This document shows positions 45,428 to 54,661 of a DNA stretch of 64,000 nucleotides, piece by piece. Source of the DNA: Pseudomonas morbosilactucae (GTDB taxonomy: Bacteria; Pseudomonadota; Gammaproteobacteria; Pseudomonadales; Pseudomonadaceae); contig NZ_JALQCW010000002.1 in assembly GCF_023241715.1 (NCBI RefSeq), positions 1 to 64,000 of the forward strand. Reading direction: 5' to 3'. The position numbers were made by a program, and so were the translations under genes. The notes beneath the pieces were generated by a model. The model saw only the letters and a list, made by a program, of their open reading frames with translations. It did no database searches and had not been told where the DNA came from. Each line of letters opens with the position of its first letter. Position 1 is the stretch's first letter.

Positions 45428-46966
45428 ATGATCAACTCCAACCGAGCCCGCTCGTTCCTCAAACTGCCTCTGGTCCTGGCCATGGGTGCTGCCGGTCTGG
45501 CCGCGCAACAGGCGTCCGCCCACGGTTACATCGAATCCCCCAAGGCTCGCTCCTTCATGTGCAGCAGCAGTGGCGGCCAGCTCAATGCCAACTGCGGCGC
45601 CATCACCTATGAACCGCAGAGCGCCGAGTACATCGGTCGCCCGGGCGGCGGCTTCTCGCACTTCCCAAGCAGCGCCCAGGCCTGTACCGGTGACTTCACC
45701 CAATGCGGCCCAGCCGATGGCACCATCCCCGCCGGCGGCCTTGACCGCTTCGCCGAGATAAACGAGCAATCGGCCACTCGCTGGACCAAGACCACCGTCA
45801 AGCCGGGCCCGCAGACCTTCACCTGGAAGTACACCGCCGGTCACGCCACTCGCTACTGGCAGTTCTACATCACCAAAAAAGACTGGAACCCGAACCAGAA
45901 GCTGACCCGCGATTCCTTCGAGCTCAAGCCCCTGCTCAACGAGCCCTGGCCAGCCCTGAACACCCCGGCCCCTGCCGGTGGCAAGACCCAGCACACCGTG
46001 AACATCCCGTCTGACCGCAGCGGCTACCACGTGCTGCTGGCCACCTGGAAAGTCCATGACACCGACGCCACCTTCTACAGCGTGGTCGACCTGAACATCG
46101 ACAACGGTGCGGTCATTCCGTCGTCCTGGACCACCGTGGGCGCGGTACAGCCCCAGGCGCTGAACATCGGTGACAAGGTCAAGACCCGGGTGTTCAACGC
46201 ACAGGGCGAAGTGAACGCCAAGCAAGTGGTACTGAACATCGACTCCGCCGAGCTGGCCAAGGCCGACGTGTGGCCGCGCGAACTGGCGAAGAAGGTCAAC
46301 GCCGCCAAGCAGGGCTACCAGATGGGCCTGCTCAACGACAAGGACGAAGTGGTGCCGAACTTCGGCAAGAACGACATCCTGGTCAAGCAAGGCAGCGACA
46401 TCGTCAACGTGATGATCGACAAGGAACAGGCCGCCAAACCAGGCGAACTGGCCATCACCGGCATGCAGCCCGAGTACACCCTGAAGGACGGCAAGGTCGA
46501 CCTGCACTTCAACGCCATCGCCAAGGGCGGCGACTACACCGTGAAAGCCACGGTGTACAACGCCAAGCAGGAAAGCGTGGCGTTCCAGCAGGCCCCGGCC
46601 GGCAACACCCCGCACTTCTCCATGGCCCTCACCGGCCAGAGCCCGGGCAAGTACGACCTGATCGTGGTGGCCACCTCGAAGAAGGGCGACCTGCTGCAAC
46701 AGACCGCCAGCTTCACCCTCAAGCAGGAACAAAACAGCGGTGGCGGTGAAGACGGCGGCGAGAACGGTGGCAAGTACGACCACGTGTTCCCTCAGGGACT
46801 GAGCACCTACAAAGCCGGCACCCTGGTCCTGCAGCCTAAAGACGGCAAGACCTACAAGTGCAACCCATTCCCGTACAGCGGCTACTGCATTCAGTGGAAC
46901 AGCGGTGCCACGGCGTTCGAGCCAGGCGTAGGCGCCAACTGGCAATCGGCCTGGACTCGCCAGTAA
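45428..46966 (+). CDS. Secreted AA10 lytic polysaccharide monooxygenase with C-terminal binding module (second of two)
   Basis: 512 aa paralogue of the preceding gene. Signal peptide to residue 31, mature His 32 (HGYIESPKARSFMC), second copper His in TAGHATRYWQFYI, axial Phe in ATFYSVVDLNI. Same domain order, but the linker is the shorter GGGEDGGENGG and the C-terminal module is YDHVFPQGLSTYKAG...YSGYCIQWNSGATAFEPG. Catalytic and binding modules are far more similar than the linkers, so it looks like a gene duplication with later divergence. It has its own upstream region after the first terminator. Confidence 0.92.
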   Translation: MINSNRARSFLKLPLVLAMGAAGLAAQQASAHGYIESPKARSFMCSSSGGQLNANCGAITYEPQSAEYIGRPGGGFSHFPSSAQACTGDFTQCGPADGTIPAGGLDRFAEINEQSATRWTKTTVKPGPQTFTWKYTAGHATRYWQFYITKKDWNPNQKLTRDSFELKPLLNEPWPALNTPAPAGGKTQHTVNIPSDRSGYHVLLATWKVHDTDATFYSVVDLNIDNGAVIPSSWTTVGAVQPQALNIGDKVKTRVFNAQGEVNAKQVVLNIDSAELAKADVWPRELAKKVNAAKQGYQMGLLNDKDEVVPNFGKNDILVKQGSDIVNVMIDKEQAAKPGELAITGMQPEYTLKDGKVDLHFNAIAKGGDYTVKATVYNAKQESVAFQQAPAGNTPHFSMALTGQSPGKYDLIVVATSKKGDLLQQTASFTLKQEQNSGGGEDGGENGGKYDHVFPQGLSTYKAGTLVLQPKDGKTYKCNPFPYSGYCIQWNSGATAFEPGVGANWQSAWTRQ

Positions 46967-46986
46967 GTCACACCTTCGTCAACTCC

Positions 46987-47016
46987 AGCGTGGCGCCCCG
47001 GCGCCACGCTGCCTTT
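46987..47016 (+). terminator. Rho-independent terminator after second LPMO gene
   Basis: Perfect 11-bp stem AGCGTGGCGCC / GGCGCCACGCT with a 2-base loop on paper, then GCCTTTT. Separates the LPMO transcript from the cytochrome b561-gsp operon unless read through. Confidence 0.75.
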
Positions 47017-47024
47017 TGCCTGTC

Positions 47025-47540
47025 ATGCCCCCTATGCCTACTTGCAATGACTCAAGACCCCAGGTGCTGCTGCACTGGACCTTCGCCGCCATCATCCTCT
47101 GGGCGACAGCGAGCGGGTTCGGCAGCGCCGTACTCGACCTGCCCACGGCCCTCGCCGACGGCATCAGCTTTATCAACGTGTCGTTGACCTTCATGCTGAT
47201 TCCGCTACTTGGCCTGAAAATCCTCTGTGCCCTGGACCGTCAACCAGCGGCGCACACCCACCGGGCGCTGCGCTGGCTGGCCAAGGCCGGCCACCTGGCG
47301 CTCTACCTCACGACCGGCGTGGTCCTGCTCAGCGGTGTGCTGATGATGGAGCGACCGATCAACCTGTTTGGCCTGCTGTCGCTGTACCAGCCGCTGCAGG
47401 AACCGCTGCTCACGCGTTTTTTCAACGTCGTGCACCAGCACGCCTGCGTGGCCCTGGCCCTGCTCGGTGCCGGGCACGTGGCCGCCGTCGCGCTGCACCA
47501 CTGGCGCGCTGAAAAACGCCTGCGGCGCATGGCCCTGTGA
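47025..47540 (+). CDS. Cytochrome b561-like integral membrane heme protein
   Basis: 171 aa, four membrane helices with the conserved heme-ligand His pattern of prokaryotic cytochrome b561: VLLHWTFAAIILW, KAGHLALYLTTGVVLLSG, FNVVHQHACVALALLGAGH and HHW. Candidate starts are ATG 47025 and 47034; TTG 47016 is less likely. No good Shine-Dalgarno is visible, probably because the terminator hairpin lies just in front. It may move electrons from the quinone pool to the periplasm. Its last codon overlaps the gspC start (GTGA at 47537), so the two are coupled. Confidence 0.8.
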   Translation: MPPMPTCNDSRPQVLLHWTFAAIILWATASGFGSAVLDLPTALADGISFINVSLTFMLIPLLGLKILCALDRQPAAHTHRALRWLAKAGHLALYLTTGVVLLSGVLMMERPINLFGLLSLYQPLQEPLLTRFFNVVHQHACVALALLGAGHVAAVALHHWRAEKRLRRMAL

Positions 47541-48070
47541 ACGCCTTGCGCCTTTGCCCGCGCAGCGCCCTGCGGGCCGGCGCGTGGCTGTTGCTGCTGA
47601 GCTGGCTGGCCTGGCTCGCCCATGACAGCTGGCGGTGGTTGCAGACCCTGGACAGCCTCGGCAACCCGGCAACCGTCCAACCCTCGGCGCCTGCCCATCA
47701 GCCGCCAGACACGGCGGCCATCGCCCGCTTGTTCGGAGTGCAAGCCCAGGAGGCCGGCGGCGACCCGCCTGCGGTGCCCCTGACCCTGTTGGCAAGCCTG
47801 GTGGAAAGCCGCTCGGAACTGTCCCGGGCGTTGATCGAATCGCCTGAAGGCAGCCGTTTCTACCGCCTCGGCGAGCCCTTGCCCGGGGGCGGCAGCCTGC
47901 GTGAGATCGGCACCACCCAGGTGCGTATCCAGCGCTATGGCGAGGAGCAGGCCCTGTCACTGAGCAGCCCTGCCAGCCCTTTGCTGATTCCATTGCCTGC
48001 CACCGACGACCGGCCTTCAAGCAACGCCATGCAGGCCGAGCACAGCAGCCCTGTCCCACCTTCCTTGTGA
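47537..48070 (+). CDS. gspC: Short GspC-like inner-membrane component of type II secretion
   Basis: 177 aa from GTG 47537. One membrane anchor (about 13-33, GAWLLLLSWLAWLAHDSW) and the HR homology region (IARLFGVQAQE, VPLTLLASLVESRSELSRAL, GSRFYRLGEPLPGG). It ends in a loose Pro/Ser tail and lacks the C-terminal PDZ or coiled-coil domain of most GspC, as in HxcP/XcpP-like short forms. It links the inner-membrane platform to the GspD secretin, which starts by the same GTGA overlap. Confidence 0.82.
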   Translation: MNALRLCPRSALRAGAWLLLLSWLAWLAHDSWRWLQTLDSLGNPATVQPSAPAHQPPDTAAIARLFGVQAQEAGGDPPAVPLTLLASLVESRSELSRALIESPEGSRFYRLGEPLPGGGSLREIGTTQVRIQRYGEEQALSLSSPASPLLIPLPATDDRPSSNAMQAEHSSPVPPSL

Positions 48071-49999
48071 CGCCCCAAGACATCATGAAACGAGCATTTA
48101 TCGCAGGTTCCCTGCTGGCCCTCGGCACGCTGATCGGCCCCCTTCACGCCACTGAAAAACTGCCCCTGGCGCAGCAGTGGACCCTGAACATGAAAGACGC
48201 GGAACTGCACGACCTGGTCAACGAAGTCGGGCAGATCACCGGCAAGACGATGATTCTCGACCCGCGCCTGAGCGGCAAGGTGACGGTGCAATCGAGCACC
48301 GCCATGGACCAGAAAGGCATCTATTCGCTGTTTCTCACCGCCCTGCGCAGCCAAGGTTACGTGGCCATGGACCAGGGCGATCGGGTGCTGATCCTGCCGG
48401 TGGCCGAAGCCAAGACCAAGGCCCATGTCAAAGCCAGCGGAGCCAGTGAAGAGTTCGTGACCCAGGTCATCGAGCTGCACAACGCCAATGCCAGTGAAGT
48501 GGCCGCCGCCATGCGCCCGCTGGTGGCTGTGGATGCCTACATGGCACCGTCCACCACCTCCAACGCGCTGATCGTTTCCGACAGCGCCAACAATGTGCAG
48601 CGGGTGCGCCAAGTGGTGGAAGAACTGGATAACGCCGGTGGCCGCCAGTTCAACATCCTCCAGCTCAAGCACGCCTGGGCCGGCGATGTGGCCAAGACCC
48701 TGAGTGACAGCCTGACCGACAGCAACGGGGCCCAGACCAGCGCCAAGGCGATTGGCGATGCCCGCAGCAACCGCCTGATCCTGGTGGGCCCGGCGCCCAT
48801 TCGCCAACAGATGCAACGCCTGGCCCAGAGCCTCGACGTACCGAACAATGCCGGTGAAAACGCCCGGGTACGACGCCTCAACCACAGCGATGCGAAGAAA
48901 CTCGAAGAGCTGCTCAGCGGCATCGGCAAGCGCCTGGAATCCGGCGGCCGCGGTGACGGTCAGAAGCAGGACAACCCAGTGCTGGTGAGCGCCGACGAAA
49001 GCCAGAATGCCCTGGTGCTGATGGCCTCGCCGGGGCAACTGGCGACCTTCGAAACCATCATCGACGAACTCGACCAGCCCCGCGCCCAGGTGCTGGTGGA
49101 AGCGGCCATTGTCGAAGTCAGCGGCGACATCAACCGGGCGTTGGGCGTGCAGTGGGCCGCCGGCCGGGGCAACTGGGGCGCGGCCAGCAACTTCAACAGC
49201 GCCGGTATGACCATCGGCACCCTCTTGGGCAACCTGGAAAGCGGCAAGAGCCCGACCTTGCCGGACGGCGCGGTGATTGGCCTGGGCAGCAGCAACTTCG
49301 GCGCGCTGATCACCGCCCTGTCCAGCGACTCCAACAACAACCTGCTGTCCACCCCGAGCCTGCTGACCCTGGACAACGAGCAGGCGGAAATCCTTGTCGG
49401 CCAGAACGTGCCGTTCCAGACCGGCTCCTACACCACCGACACTGCCGGGGCCAGCAACCCCTTCACCACCGTGGAGCGCAAGGATGTGGGGATCACCTTG
49501 AAGGTCACCCCACACATCAATGAAGGCAACTTCCTGCGCCTGAAAGTCGAACAGGAAAGCTCCGAGCTGGCCGCCGCCCCGCCGGGCATCAGCACCAGCG
49601 ATGTGATCACCAACAAGCGCTCGGTCAAAAGCACCATCTGGCCAATGACGGGCAGATCATCGTCCTCGGCGGCCTGATCAAGGACAACGTCAAGGTCCAG
49701 GTGAGCAAGGTGCCGTTGCTGGGGGATATCCCCTGGGTCGCCGGCTGTTCAGCAGCAGCAAAGAGGTCAACGAGAAGACCAACCTGATGGTGTTCCTGCG
49801 CCCGACCCTGCTGCGCAGCAGCGGCCACGCCGACAAGCTCAGCACCCAGAAGTACAACAACCTGCGTTCCCTGCGCACCCTGGACGGCAAGACCCGGGGC
49901 CAGTTGCCGCAGAACCCGCACCAGCTGTTCGACGCCAACAGTGACGGCGATCAGGGCCTGATCGACATGCGCGCCACCGAAGCCGCGCAACAACCATGA
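48067..49999 (+). pseudogene. gspD: GspD secretin, frameshifted twice as written
   Basis: Outer-membrane channel of the type II secretion system. The start is GTG 48067 (coupled) or ATG 48085 (MKRAFIAG signal peptide). N0-N3 domains: KDAELHDLVNEVGQITGKTM, VIELHNANASEVAAAMRPLV, ILQLKHAWAGDVAKTLSD; secretin core: LVEAAIVEVSGDINRALGVQ, LLSTPSLLTLDNEQAEILVG, DVGITLKVTPHI. One missing C after 49638 and one missing G after 49740 break the frame; repair restores LANDGQIIVLGGLIKDN and LFSSSKEVNEKTNLMVFLRP and gives 644 aa ending at 49999. Its stop overlaps gspE. Confidence 0.9.
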
Positions 50000-51489
50000 T
50001 CACGCCCATCGAAAGCCCACGCCTGGCCTTTGCCTACGCTCGCCGCCATGGCGTGGTCCTAGAACATCAGGCCCAGGGCGCCGTGCTCTATTGCAGGGCC
50101 AATACGCCCTGGTCAGTAATCGCCGAAGTACGCCGCTTCAACGGCGCGCCGCTGCGCAGTGAAGTGCTCGACGAACCGGCCTTCGCCGAGCGCCTGGCGA
50201 CCCACTATCGCGACGGACAGGACGGTGCCAAACAGGTGGCCGAGGGTTTGGGAGAACAGTTCGACGAAGAGTTCGACCTGTGCAGCCTGGCCGACCAGTT
50301 GCCGAAAACCACGGACTTGATGGAGCAGGAAGACGACGCGCCGATCATCCGTCTGATCAACGCGATCCTCAGCGAGGCGGTGAAAAACAAGGCGTCCGAT
50401 GTGCACTTGGAAGCCTTCGAGGAACACCTGTCGGTGCGTCTGCGGGTCGACGGTCTGCTGCGCGAAGTGCTGCGGCCCCGGCGCGAGCTGGCGACCCTGC
50501 TGGTATCGCGGATCAAGGTCATGGCCAAGCTCGACATCGCCGAAAAGCGCATCCCCCAGGACGGCCGCATTGCCCTGCGCATTGCCGGCCACGAGGTGGA
50601 TGTGCGGGTCTCGACCCTGCCCTCCAGCCACGGTGAACGGGTGGTGATGCGCCTGCTGGACAAGCAGGCCGGGCGCCTCGACTTGGGCCACCTGGGCATG
50701 AACCCGCAGGTGCGCCAGCGCCTGGAACACGCCCTGCACAAACCCCACGGCATCCTGCTGGTCACCGGCCCCACCGGCTCGGGCAAGACCACCACCCTGT
50801 ACGCCGGGCTGGCCAGCCTCAACAGCCTGGAACGCAACATCCTGACCATCGAGGACCCGGTGGAATATCACCTCACCGGCATCGGCCAGACCCAGGTCAA
50901 CGCCAAGGTCGACATGACCTTTGCCCGGGGCCTGCGGGCGATTTTACGTCAGGACCCGGACGTGGTGATGGTGGGCGAAATCCGTGACCGCGAGACGGCG
51001 GAGATCGCCGTCCAGGCCTCCCTCACCGGGCACTTGGTGCTCTCGACCCTACACACCAACAGCGCCATCGGCGCGGTAACCCGCCTGGTGGACATGGGCA
51101 TCGAGCCGTTCCTGCTTTGCACCTCGTTGCTGGGGGTGCTGGCCCAGCGCCTGGTGCGCCTGCTGTGCCCCGAGTGCAAGGCGCCCCATGCCGCCGACCC
51201 GGCGGCCTGCGAACGCCTGGGCCTGAGGGTTGAAAGCGCGCCGATGTTGCATCGGCCAGTGGGTTGCCCGAGCTGCCAGCAGTCGGGCTATCGCGGCCGC
51301 CGGGGGATCTACGAACTGGTGCTGTTCGACGACACCCTGCGCCAGTTGATCCACACCGGCGCCGGTGAATATGACCTGGTGAACCACGCCCGCCAGCACA
51401 GCCCGAGCCTGTTCGACGACGGCCAGGCCATGGTGCTACACGGGCTCACCAGCCTGGAAGAGTTGCTGCGGGTGACCCAGAGGGACTGA
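49996..51489 (+). CDS. gspE: GspE ATPase of type II secretion
   Basis: 497 aa cytoplasmic ATPase. N1E/N2E-like region to about residue 130, Walker A VTGPTGSGKTTTL (about 255), Asp box TIEDPVEYHLTGIGQTQ, Walker B RAILRQDPDVVMVGEIRDRE and His box LSTLHTNSA. The tetracysteine zinc motif CPEC...CPSC (about 395-430) is intact. It energises pseudopilus assembly. ATG overlaps the gspD stop (ATGA); gspF follows after 2 bases. Confidence 0.95.
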   Translation: MITPIESPRLAFAYARRHGVVLEHQAQGAVLYCRANTPWSVIAEVRRFNGAPLRSEVLDEPAFAERLATHYRDGQDGAKQVAEGLGEQFDEEFDLCSLADQLPKTTDLMEQEDDAPIIRLINAILSEAVKNKASDVHLEAFEEHLSVRLRVDGLLREVLRPRRELATLLVSRIKVMAKLDIAEKRIPQDGRIALRIAGHEVDVRVSTLPSSHGERVVMRLLDKQAGRLDLGHLGMNPQVRQRLEHALHKPHGILLVTGPTGSGKTTTLYAGLASLNSLERNILTIEDPVEYHLTGIGQTQVNAKVDMTFARGLRAILRQDPDVVMVGEIRDRETAEIAVQASLTGHLVLSTLHTNSAIGAVTRLVDMGIEPFLLCTSLLGVLAQRLVRLLCPECKAPHAADPAACERLGLRVESAPMLHRPVGCPSCQQSGYRGRRGIYELVLFDDTLRQLIHTGAGEYDLVNHARQHSPSLFDDGQAMVLHGLTSLEELLRVTQRD

Positions 51490-51491
51490 AG

Positions 51492-52709
51492 ATGGCCGCC
51501 TACGAATACCTGGCCATGTGCGCCGCCGGGAAAAAATCCAGTGGTGTGCTGGAAGCCGACAGCCCACGGCAGGCGCGGCAGATGTTGCGCGAGCGGCAAC
51601 TGATCGCCCTGAAGGTCAGCGCCAGCCAAGGCAAGCGCAGCAGTGGCGCCGGCAGCGCCAAAGTCTCCGGCGGTGGCTTGAGCAGCGCCGAACTGGCGCT
51701 GCTGACCCGCCAGTTGGCGACGCTGGTACAGGCCTCATTGCCCCTGGAAGAAGTGCTGGCCGCCGTGGCCGCGCAGTGTGAAAAGCAGCGCCTGAAAAGC
51801 ATGCTGCTGGCGATCCGTGCCCGAGTCCTGGAGGGCTACAGCCTGGCCGTGGCCCTGGGCGGTTACCCCAAGGCCTTTCCCGACCTGTACCGGGCCACGG
51901 TGGCTGCGGGCGAACGTTCCGGGCACCTGGATCAGGTGCTGATGAACCTCGCCGACTACACCGAAGCCAGCCAGGCCGCGCGCCAGCAGATCCAGCTGGC
52001 CATGCTCTATCCCAGCATCCTCATGGTGGCGGCCATCAGCATCGTCGGCTTTCTCCTGGGCTTCGTGGTGCCGGACGTGATCAAGGTGTTTATCGACAGC
52101 GGCCAGGAGCTGCCGCTGTTGACCCGCGGCCTGATCGCCAGCAGCGCCGTGCTGCGGGATTACGGCCTGCTGATGCTGATCCTGGGGGGCCTCGGTTTCA
52201 CGGCTGCCCGAGTGGCCTTGGGCAAGCCGGGCAACCGGGAGCGCTGGCACGCCCTGGTGCTGCGCCTGCCGCTGATCGGCGGCCTGGTCAGAGCCAGCAA
52301 CTGCACGCGCTTTGTCAGCACCCTGGCGATTCTCGGACGCAGTGGCGTGCCGCTGCTGGACGCCCTGGCGATTGCCAGTGAAGTGGTGGCCAACCAGAAA
52401 ATTCGTACCGGTCTGAAAGACATCGTCCGGGGCGTGCGCGAAGGTATCAGCCTGACCCGAGCGCTGGAACTCAACGGCAGTTTCCCGCCGATGATGCTCT
52501 ACATGATCGCCAGCGGTGAACGCTCCGGCGAGCTGGACAGCATGCTCGAACGCGCCGCCCAGCAGCAGGAACAACAACTGGCCAACCGCATTGCCTTGCT
52601 GGTGGGCCTGTTGGAACCGGCGATGCTGGTGTTCATGGGTGCCTCGGTGCTGGTCATCGTGCTGGCGATCCTGATGCCGATCCTCAGCCTGAACCAATTG
52701 ATTACCTGA
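51492..52709 (+). CDS. gspF: GspF inner-membrane platform protein
   Basis: 405 aa. N-terminal cytoplasmic part (PRQARQMLRERQLIALKVSA) and two T2SF repeats (AELALLTRQLATLVQASLPL and FVSTLAILGRSGVPLLDALA), three membrane helices at about 170-195, 222-242 and 375-400 (MLVFMGASVLVIVLAILMPI). It is the core of the GspEFLM platform. The gene starts 2 bases after gspE and is full-length. Confidence 0.95.
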   Translation: MAAYEYLAMCAAGKKSSGVLEADSPRQARQMLRERQLIALKVSASQGKRSSGAGSAKVSGGGLSSAELALLTRQLATLVQASLPLEEVLAAVAAQCEKQRLKSMLLAIRARVLEGYSLAVALGGYPKAFPDLYRATVAAGERSGHLDQVLMNLADYTEASQAARQQIQLAMLYPSILMVAAISIVGFLLGFVVPDVIKVFIDSGQELPLLTRGLIASSAVLRDYGLLMLILGGLGFTAARVALGKPGNRERWHALVLRLPLIGGLVRASNCTRFVSTLAILGRSGVPLLDALAIASEVVANQKIRTGLKDIVRGVREGISLTRALELNGSFPPMMLYMIASGERSGELDSMLERAAQQQEQQLANRIALLVGLLEPAMLVFMGASVLVIVLAILMPILSLNQLIT

Positions 52710-52727
52710 ACCTGGAAAGCCCCCAAC

Positions 52728-53161
52728 GTGTACGCAGCTAAAAAACAACGCGGTTTCACCCTGATCGAAATCATGGTGGTGGTCGTGATCCTCGGCGTCC
52801 TTGCCGCCCTGGTGGTGCCGCAGATCATGAGCCGTCCCGACCAGGCCAAGGCCTCCGCCGCGCAAAGCGATATCAAGGCCATCGCCATGGCCCTGGACAT
52901 CTACAAGCTCGACAACCACCAGTACCCCAGCAGCCAGCAAGGCCTGCAAGCCTTGGTCAGCAAGCCCGGCGGCGCCCCGGCGGCCCGCAACTGGAACCCC
53001 GACGGTTACCTCAAGCGCCTGCCCATCGATCCTTGGGGCACCCCCTACCAATACCGGGTACCGGGTACTCGGGGCGCGCCTACGACCTGTTTTCCTTCGG
53101 CGCCGACGGCAAGATCGGCGGCGACGGCCTGAACGCCGAGATCGGCAACTGGGACCGTTGA
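52728..53161 (+). pseudogene. gspG: GspG major pseudopilin, frameshifted as written
   Basis: Starts at GTG 52728. Prepilin leader QRG/FTLIEIMVVVVILGVLAALV, the conserved pseudopilin (LDNHQYPSSQQGLQALVSKP, YLKRLPIDPWGTPYQY). A single missing base near 53074 throws the frame after VPGTRG; the next frame restores AYDLFSFGADGKIGGDGLN and ends IGNWDR at TGA 53159-53161. Repaired length 144 aa, normal for GspG. Glu at +5 of the mature protein is present. Confidence 0.92.
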
Positions 53162-53164
53162 GCG

Positions 53165-53659
53165 GTGCAAAGGCGCCACGCCCAGGGCTTCACCCTGCTG
53201 GAACTGTTGGTGGTGATCCTGCTGATCGCCCTGACGGCCGGCCTGGTGGGCCTGGTCAATCCCGACTCCGGCCCGCGCCAGGCACGCCAGGAAGCCCAGC
53301 GCCTGCAAGCCCTACTGCAGTTGCTGCGCCAGGAAGCGGTGCTTGGCTACCAGGACTACGGCCTGCGCATCGAGCCTGACGGCTACGCGGTGCAGCGCCT
53401 GGATGACCAGGGGCACTGGCAGGCGGCGGCGGAGTTTCGTGCCCATCGTCTGCCCGACTCATTGCGCCTGCGCCTGGAGGTGCCCGAAACCGGGATCAGC
53501 CTGGGCAGCGCCCCTCGCCGCGCCGGCCTGCCCCAATTGCTGGTGCTCTCCAGCGATGAAACCAGCGCCTACACCTTATGGATCGAGTATCGCCATCAGG
53601 CGCTGCTGAGCCTTTCCAGCGACGGCATACAGGATGCGCAACTTGCAACTCAGGACTGA
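53165..53659 (+). CDS. gspH: GspH minor pseudopilin
   Basis: 164 aa, GTG 53165 3 bases after the gspG stop. Cleavage site QG/FTLLELLVVILLIALTAGL, then a GspH-type body (RLQALLQLLRQEAVLGYQDY, GLRIEPDGYAVQRLDD). The gene overlaps gspI by 26 bases. Confidence 0.9.
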   Translation: MQRRHAQGFTLLELLVVILLIALTAGLVGLVNPDSGPRQARQEAQRLQALLQLLRQEAVLGYQDYGLRIEPDGYAVQRLDDQGHWQAAAEFRAHRLPDSLRLRLEVPETGISLGSAPRRAGLPQLLVLSSDETSAYTLWIEYRHQALLSLSSDGIQDAQLATQD

Positions 53660-54029
53660 TCCGGGCTTCACCCTGCTGGAAGTGATGGTGGCCCTGGCGA
53701 TTTTCGCCACCTTGTCCATCGCCCTGTTCAGCGCGGTGCAGCACATTGCCCTGAACAGCGCCCATCTGGCCGAACGCACCCAGGCCTTGTGGATCGCCGA
53801 CAACCGCATGAATGAACTGCGCGCCGGGATGCAGCAACCGCCCACGCGCCACACGGAAGAACGCGTGGAGTTCGGCGGCCGCAGTTGGTGGCTGTTCAGC
53901 GCCGTCGAGCGCGCCCCGGACACCCGTTTGCTGAAGGTGGAACTGCGGGTTTCCGCCGAATCCAATCCGCAGCGCGCCCGCCACTACAGCCGCGCACGGC
54001 TGCTCGGCTACATCGAGGCCCGACCATGA
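53634..54029 (+). CDS. gspI: GspI minor pseudopilin
   Basis: 131 aa. Cleavage site PG/FTLLEVMVALAIFATLSIAL, then the GspI motifs LWIADNRMNELRAG and FGGRSWWLFSAVERA. It overlaps both gspH and, by 4 bases (ATGA), gspJ. Confidence 0.92.
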   Translation: MRNLQLRTDPGFTLLEVMVALAIFATLSIALFSAVQHIALNSAHLAERTQALWIADNRMNELRAGMQQPPTRHTEERVEFGGRSWWLFSAVERAPDTRLLKVELRVSAESNPQRARHYSRARLLGYIEARP

Positions 54030-54661
54030 AGCAACAGGGTTTCACCCTGCTGGAGGTGGTCGTGGCCATCGCCCTGTTCAGTCTGCTGGGCCTGGCCAGC
54101 TATCAATTGCTCGACCGGGTAATGCGCAGCGACCAGCGCATCGGCCTGCATGAGCAGCAACTGCGGGACCTGCAACGGGCCATGAGCCTGTTCGAGCGGG
54201 ACCTGGTGCAAGCTCGCCGCCAGCCCCTGGTGGACGACCCCAGCCACAGCCAGGCATTGCTCAGCCAGCCCGACGGCCTCCGCCTGGTGCGTGGCGGCTG
54301 GAGCAACCCGCTGGAGCATGCCCGGAGCAATCTGTTGCAGGTCAGCCATCGCTGGCAGGACGGCGTGTGGCTGCGGGAAACCCGCGCCCTGTCGCAACCC
54401 ATGGCGGTCCCCGGCGCCCAGCAACGCCCCGCAGGCCCCAGCAGCCAACAACAGCAACTGCTCAGCGGCGTGCAACTCAAGTACCTGCGCTACATCGACA
54501 GCCTTGGCCAGGCCCATGAGCACTGGCCGGTGGGCAGCGAAAGCCTGAGCCTGCCGGCGGCGCTGGAGATTGAACTGGATGCGCCGGGCTATCCGCAGGT
54601 ACGCCGGGTGATCCTGCTGCCCGGTGGCCTCGATACTGACGCGGAGCCCGGCCATGACTAG
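54026..54661 (+). CDS. gspJ: GspJ minor pseudopilin
   Basis: 211 aa. Cleavage site QG/FTLLEVVVAIALFSLLGLAS, then typical GspJ DLQRAMSLFERDLVQARRQP and VRRVILLPGG. With GspI and GspK it forms the pseudopilus tip. Overlaps gspI by 4 and gspK by 8 bases. Confidence 0.92.
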   Translation: MKQQGFTLLEVVVAIALFSLLGLASYQLLDRVMRSDQRIGLHEQQLRDLQRAMSLFERDLVQARRQPLVDDPSHSQALLSQPDGLRLVRGGWSNPLEHARSNLLQVSHRWQDGVWLRETRALSQPMAVPGAQQRPAGPSSQQQQLLSGVQLKYLRYIDSLGQAHEHWPVGSESLSLPAALEIELDAPGYPQVRRVILLPGGLDTDAEPGHD

